DNA of 64,000 nt, from contig NZ_QJUO01000002.1 in assembly GCF_004327335.1 (NCBI RefSeq), positions 62,001-126,000 on the forward strand. The letters are read 5' to 3'. How positions within the stretch are numbered: the stretch's first letter is position 1; each line of letters starts with the position of its first letter. The translations under genes were made by a program, and so were the position numbers. This stretch comes from Stutzerimonas kirkiae (GTDB lineage Bacteria > Pseudomonadota > Gammaproteobacteria > Pseudomonadales > Pseudomonadaceae). Positions 60,855-64,000 of the stretch are shown here, piece after piece. The notes beneath the pieces were generated by a model, which searched no databases, was not told the DNA's origin, and worked only from the letters and a program-made list of their open reading frames with translations.

Positions 60855-61715
60855 TCAGCGCTTGGGCAGATAGTTCTGGGGATCTACAGGTTTGCCCTGA
60901 CGGCGTATCTCGAAATGCAGCTTCACCCGGTCAGTGCCCGTCGATCCCATTTCGGCTATGGTCTGCCCAACCTTGACACGTTGGCCTTCCCGCACCAGCA
61001 GCCTACGGTTGTGGCCGTAGGCGCTTACATAGGTATCGTTGTGCTTGATGATCACAAGTTCGCCGTAACCCCGTAGACCACTGCCGGCGTACACCACAGT
61101 TCCATCAGAAGCAGCCAGGACAGGCTGGCCCAATTCCCCCGCGATATCAATGCCTTTATTCAAACTACCGTTTGAGGAAAAACGACCGATGATCGTACCG
61201 CTCGCGGGCCAGGCCCAACCGCTCGCCGAACGCGCCTGGGTCGTCGATACCGGCGTCTGGGCGGGAGCCGTCGTCGCGACCGGGGCGGGTGTCGTGACCG
61301 GTTTGACCGGGGGGCTGACAGGCACGGTCGAAACCACTACCGAAGGAGAGGATGCCGCAGGCGTTGCATTCTGCGTTGGCCGTTGCGACGCCGCAGAGGG
61401 ACTGCTTGCGCTTGCAACTGCCTGGGATGCCCTCCCATCGAAACGGATGATCTGCCCCGGATAGATGGTATAGGGCGCCGGGATATTGTTGCGACGTGCC
61501 AGTTCACGGAAATCCCAACCGAAGCGGAAAGCGATCGACCAGAGCGTATCCCCGCGCTGCACGACATATTGCCCAGTGGTAACCGCCGGCCTGCTGTTGC
61601 GATCCACGACCTGGACATTGCCCGGTGCCGGCGAGGAGGCACAGCCGGACAGCAGCCAGCCGGCTACCAACAAAGCCACGAGGGTCGGCATGGATGACGG
61701 CAGGTGGGGATTCAA
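60855..61715 (-). CDS. nlpD: NlpD, LysM-M23 lipoprotein, amidase activator
   Basis: About 286 residues. The protein has a lipoprotein signal (LVALLVAGWLLSGC, lipobox LSGC), a LysM domain (YVVQRGDTLWSIAFRFGWD), a proline, serine and threonine-rich linker and a C-terminal M23 domain (GIDIAGELGQPVLAASDG, GTDRVKLHFEIRRQGKPVDP). As in NlpD the M23 zinc ligands are incomplete, which fits an activator of cell-wall amidases rather than a protease. I start it at TTG 61715, because AAGGAG lies seven bases upstream; ATG 61691 lacks any ribosome-binding site. It follows the DUF368 gene by 4 bases. Confidence 0.92.
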   Translation of the reverse strand: MNPHLPSSMPTLVALLVAGWLLSGCASSPAPGNVQVVDRNSRPAVTTGQYVVQRGDTLWSIAFRFGWDFRELARRNNIPAPYTIYPGQIIRFDGRASQAVASASSPSAASQRPTQNATPAASSPSVVVSTVPVSPPVKPVTTPAPVATTAPAQTPVSTTQARSASGWAWPASGTIIGRFSSNGSLNKGIDIAGELGQPVLAASDGTVVYAGSGLRGYGELVIIKHNDTYVSAYGHNRRLLVREGQRVKVGQTIAEMGSTGTDRVKLHFEIRRQGKPVDPQNYLPKR

Positions 61716-61719
61716 ACGC

Positions 61720-62685
61720 TCACTCCTTTGTCCGTTGCACCCGCTGCTGCCGGGGCTCGGCGGCAACCACGGCATCACGTACCGCCAGGCGCTCGAGGCC
61801 GAGCACCAGGGCGATGGCGGCGAGCGCCAGGAAAATCGCGATCCACAACTGCGGATTCTCCCCCATGACGCTGGCGTAGTTCCAGGGCAGGAGGTTCTCC
61901 TGCAACAAAGGGAAAGACTCTCCGCGGCTGTTGGTCTGCCAGGTCAGTGTCTGCTTCCACGGCCATACCTTGCCCAGCGACCCCAGCATGATGCCGGTCA
62001 GGAACGCCAGCGTGATATCGCGAACATGTTGCAACATCCAGCTGAGCAGCCTGGAAAAGCTCATCAGGCCGATCAGGCAACCGGCGCTGAACACCGCCAG
62101 CGTTCCGATGTCCAGCCCCTTGACCGCCCCCAGCACCGCCGGATAGAGCCCGAGCAACACCAGGATGAAACTACCCGAGATTCCCGGCAGGATCATCGCG
62201 CTGATCGCCACCGCCCCGGCCCAGAACAGGGTGAATGGTGTCGCGCTCAGTTGCAGGGGCGCTGCCATGGTGATCCACAGCGCCAGCGCCAGGCCGGCGC
62301 CGAAGAACAGTAATCGCCCGAGCGTCCAGACCGCCACTTCCCGCCCGACCAGATAGACGGATACCAGCACCAGCCCGAAAAAGAAGGCCCAGAGCAGTAT
62401 CGGGTGGGCCTGCATCAGCCAGGTAATGACCCGCGCCAGGGTGAAGACGCTGGTCAGGATGCCGATGATCAGCACCAGCAGGAAGGTCGCGTTGCAGTGC
62501 CCCCAGGCCTCGCGGACACGCCCGCGCAGGAACAGCAGCAACGCCGTCGGCAGCGCCGCCATGGATTGCAGCAGCTTGTCGTAGATCCCAACGATCAGGG
62601 CAACGGTCCCGCCGGAAAAGCCGGGCACCACATCGACGGCGCCCATGGCCATGCCCTTGATATACAGCAGAAGAGTGCTTTTCAT
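61720..62685 (-). CDS. DUF368 membrane protein, polyprenyl-phosphate transporter family
   Basis: A 321-residue polytopic membrane protein with about eight to ten helices. It has the DUF368 signature GMAMGAVDVVPGFSGGTVAL near the N terminus and the related inverted copy AISAMILPGISGSFILVLLG in the middle. DUF368 proteins have been described as undecaprenyl-phosphate translocases (PopT) that return the lipid carrier to the cytoplasmic face. ATG 62685 is preferred to GTG 62697. It sits between pcm and nlpD, fitting cell-envelope work in this operon. Confidence 0.9.
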   Translation of the reverse strand: MKSTLLLYIKGMAMGAVDVVPGFSGGTVALIVGIYDKLLQSMAALPTALLLFLRGRVREAWGHCNATFLLVLIIGILTSVFTLARVITWLMQAHPILLWAFFFGLVLVSVYLVGREVAVWTLGRLLFFGAGLALALWITMAAPLQLSATPFTLFWAGAVAISAMILPGISGSFILVLLGLYPAVLGAVKGLDIGTLAVFSAGCLIGLMSFSRLLSWMLQHVRDITLAFLTGIMLGSLGKVWPWKQTLTWQTNSRGESFPLLQENLLPWNYASVMGENPQLWIAIFLALAAIALVLGLERLAVRDAVVAAEPRQQRVQRTKE

Positions 62686-62703
62686 GGATTCATCCACTGA
62701 TAT

Positions 62704-63339
62704 TCAGATCACAGGGCCATTGAGCAATGGCACGAAACGAACGGTGTCCAGCAGATGACGGGAGAACCCGTCCTCTTCCCGCACGATCAGCATCAACTGT
62801 TGCACATCCCCGGTGCCGACCGGTATGACCAGGCGCCCGCCGGGCGCCAGTTGCCCAAGCAGGGCCTGCGGCACATCGGCCGCCGCCGCTGTCACGATGA
62901 TCCCGTTATACGGCGCCAGGGCCGGCCAACCTTCCCAGCCATCGCCCCAGCGAAAGACCACATTGCGCAACCTGAGTTCGGCCAGGCGCTCCTTGGCCCG
63001 CTCCTGAAGCGCCTGTATGCGCTCCACCGAGAACACCCGCTCGACCAGTTGCGCCAGCACGGCGGTCTGGTAGCCGGAACCGGTGCCGATTTCCAGAACC
63101 TTGTCCAGCGGGCCATCCGCCAGCAGCAGCTCGCTCATGCGCGCGACCATGAATGGCTGGGAAATCGTCTGGTTGTGCCCGATCGGCAGCGCCGTATCCT
63201 CATAGGCGCGGTGCGCCAGTGCCTCATCGACGAACAGGTGCCTTGGCGTGCGCCTGATGACCTCCAGCACATGGGGGTTCGACAACCCCTCCTCGTAAAG
63301 CCGTTGAATCAGCCGATCACGCGTGCGCTGGGAGGTCAT
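62704..63339 (-). CDS. pcm: Protein-L-isoaspartate O-methyltransferase
   Basis: A 211-residue repair enzyme from [19 protein letters not shown], the exact length and start of its P. aeruginosa counterpart. It contains the SAM motif [18 protein letters not shown] and the substrate region [16 protein letters not shown]. It methylates L-isoaspartyl residues in damaged proteins. The frame is open upstream to 63399, where it would overlap surE; the shorter start matches the family. It is part of the surE-pcm-DUF368-nlpD-rpoS series. Confidence 0.95.
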   Translation of the reverse strand: MTSQRTRDRLIQRLYEEGLSNPHVLEVIRRTPRHLFVDEALAHRAYEDTALPIGHNQTISQPFMVARMSELLLADGPLDKVLEIGTGSGYQTAVLAQLVERVFSVERIQALQERAKERLAELRLRNVVFRWGDGWEGWPALAPYNGIIVTAAAADVPQALLGQLAPGGRLVIPVGTGDVQQLMLIVREEDGFSRHLLDTVRFVPLLNGPVI

Positions 63340-63377
63340 GCCCGTTCCGTGACGCAGAAACTCTTCCTGGCGACTAC

Positions 63378-64000
63378 TCACATCAAGCCCCCCAGCCAAC
63401 TGTCCAGCCCCTGGAAGGCTTCATGGAAGGTACGGTCCAGTTGCAGCGGCGTGATGGAGACATAGCCCTGCATGACGGCATGAAAGTCCGTCCCCGGCCC
63501 GCCTTCCTCCACATCGCCCGCGGCGGATATCCAGTAACCCAGTTTGCCGCGGGGGTTGGCCTGCTGCACTGGCGGCTTGGCGCGCTGCCGGTGCCCCAGC
63601 CGGGTCAGTTGCAGCCCACGGATGCGCTCCAGCGGCAAGTTGGGAATGTTCACACTCAGTACGGTACGTGCCGGCACTTCGAGATCCGCATGGTTGCGCA
63701 CCAGCAGACGTGCGATATGCGCCGCCGCCGGCAGGTTGTCGGGGTCCCGCGACAAGAGCGAGAAAGCGAACGCCGGCCGCCCGGTGAAACGCCCCTCGAT
63801 CGCCGCCGCTACCGTCCCCGAATACAGCACGTCATCCCCCAGGTTGGCGCCCAGGTTGATGCCGGACACCACCATGTCCGGTGGCTCGTCCAGCAGGCCG
63901 TTGATGCCCAGGTGGACACAATCGGTGGGCGAGCCGTCGATGCCGATGAAACCATTGGGCATCGTCACCGGGTGCAGGGGGCGATCCAGTGTCAGGGAAC
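63378..64000 (-). CDS. surE: SurE, 5'/3'-nucleotidase (5' end outside window)
   Basis: The C-terminal 206 residues of SurE; the frame remains open through position 64000 ([16 protein letters not shown] precedes the first internal ATG), so the true start lies beyond the window. Conserved SurE elements are [39 protein letters not shown] and [10 protein letters not shown]. It is a metal-dependent phosphatase of nucleoside monophosphates, linked to stationary-phase survival, and usually transcribed with pcm. Confidence 0.96.
   Translation of the reverse strand, partial: SLTLDRPLHPVTMPNGFIGIDGSPTDCVHLGINGLLDEPPDMVVSGINLGANLGDDVLYSGTVAAAIEGRFTGRPAFAFSLLSRDPDNLPAAAHIARLLVRNHADLEVPARTVLSVNIPNLPLERIRGLQLTRLGHRQRAKPPVQQANPRGKLGYWISAAGDVEEGGPGTDFHAVMQGYVSITPLQLDRTFHEAFQGLDSWLGGLM

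Overview
The window is GC-rich gammaproteobacterial chromosome and almost certainly Pseudomonas. The order surE-pcm-DUF368-nlpD-rpoS, an RsmZ-type sRNA with a GacA box next to rpoS, sigma-54 promoters ahead of flagellar genes and the Pseudomonas-type tRNA-Glu(TTC)/tRNA-Ala(GGC) pairs all point there. I cannot name the species from sequence alone. Nearly all genes lie on the minus strand; the exceptions are a diguanylate cyclase, an mntA-hepT pair and a GNAT-Nudix gene.

Layout. (1) 1-6.0 kb: part of an MSHA-type IV pilus operon (mshI, mshI2, mshJ, mshK, mshL, mshM and the start of mshN, which runs off the window). (2) 6.4-8.3 kb: dinB (DNA polymerase IV) and a SapC-family gene. (3) 8.3-23.2 kb: a two-partner secretion system with a transporter (TpsB) and a 4405-residue adhesin (TpsA) whose only two cysteines are at its extreme C terminus. 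A GGDEF protein gene is transcribed divergently from it. (4) 25.3-26.7 kb: a thioesterase, two tandem Glu/Ala tRNA pairs and a 138-bp MITE-like element with target duplication. (5) 26.7-31.6 kb: an EF-hand-like protein, then fliD, flaG and fliC with a textbook sigma-28 promoter. (6) 32.0-32.8 kb: an MntA/HepT toxin-antitoxin pair. (7) 32.8-51.9 kb: a glycosylation island driven by a sigma-54 promoter: a giant glycosyltransferase, an SDR, two FkbM methyltransferases, a GT2, a LicD protein, a small methyltransferase, an acetolactate-synthase-like TPP enzyme, a GDP-mannose enzyme, a four-domain NeuB fusion, and the CDP-3,6-dideoxyhexose genes (ddhC, ddhB, ddhA). (8) 52.1-58.0 kb: flgL, flgK, flgE and flgD, again behind a sigma-54 promoter. 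(9) 58.3-64 kb: GNAT-Nudix, rsmZ, rpoS, nlpD, a DUF368 lipid-carrier transporter, pcm and the 3' part of surE.

How it fits together. Regions 5-8 hold only exported, extracellular flagellar parts (hook cap, hook, junction, filament, filament cap) plus the enzymes likely to glycosylate the filament. Rod, ring, export and chaperone genes (flgB, flgC, flgF-J, fliS) are absent from the locus. The sugar enzymes predict a CDP-linked branched 3,6-dideoxyhexose (yersiniose-like) as a flagellin glycan component. Four consecutive island enzymes also share a small Rossmann-like accessory domain. With the MSHA pilus, the adhesin with its neighbouring diguanylate cyclase, and the GacA/Rsm output sRNA, the window is rich in surface attachment and motility functions.
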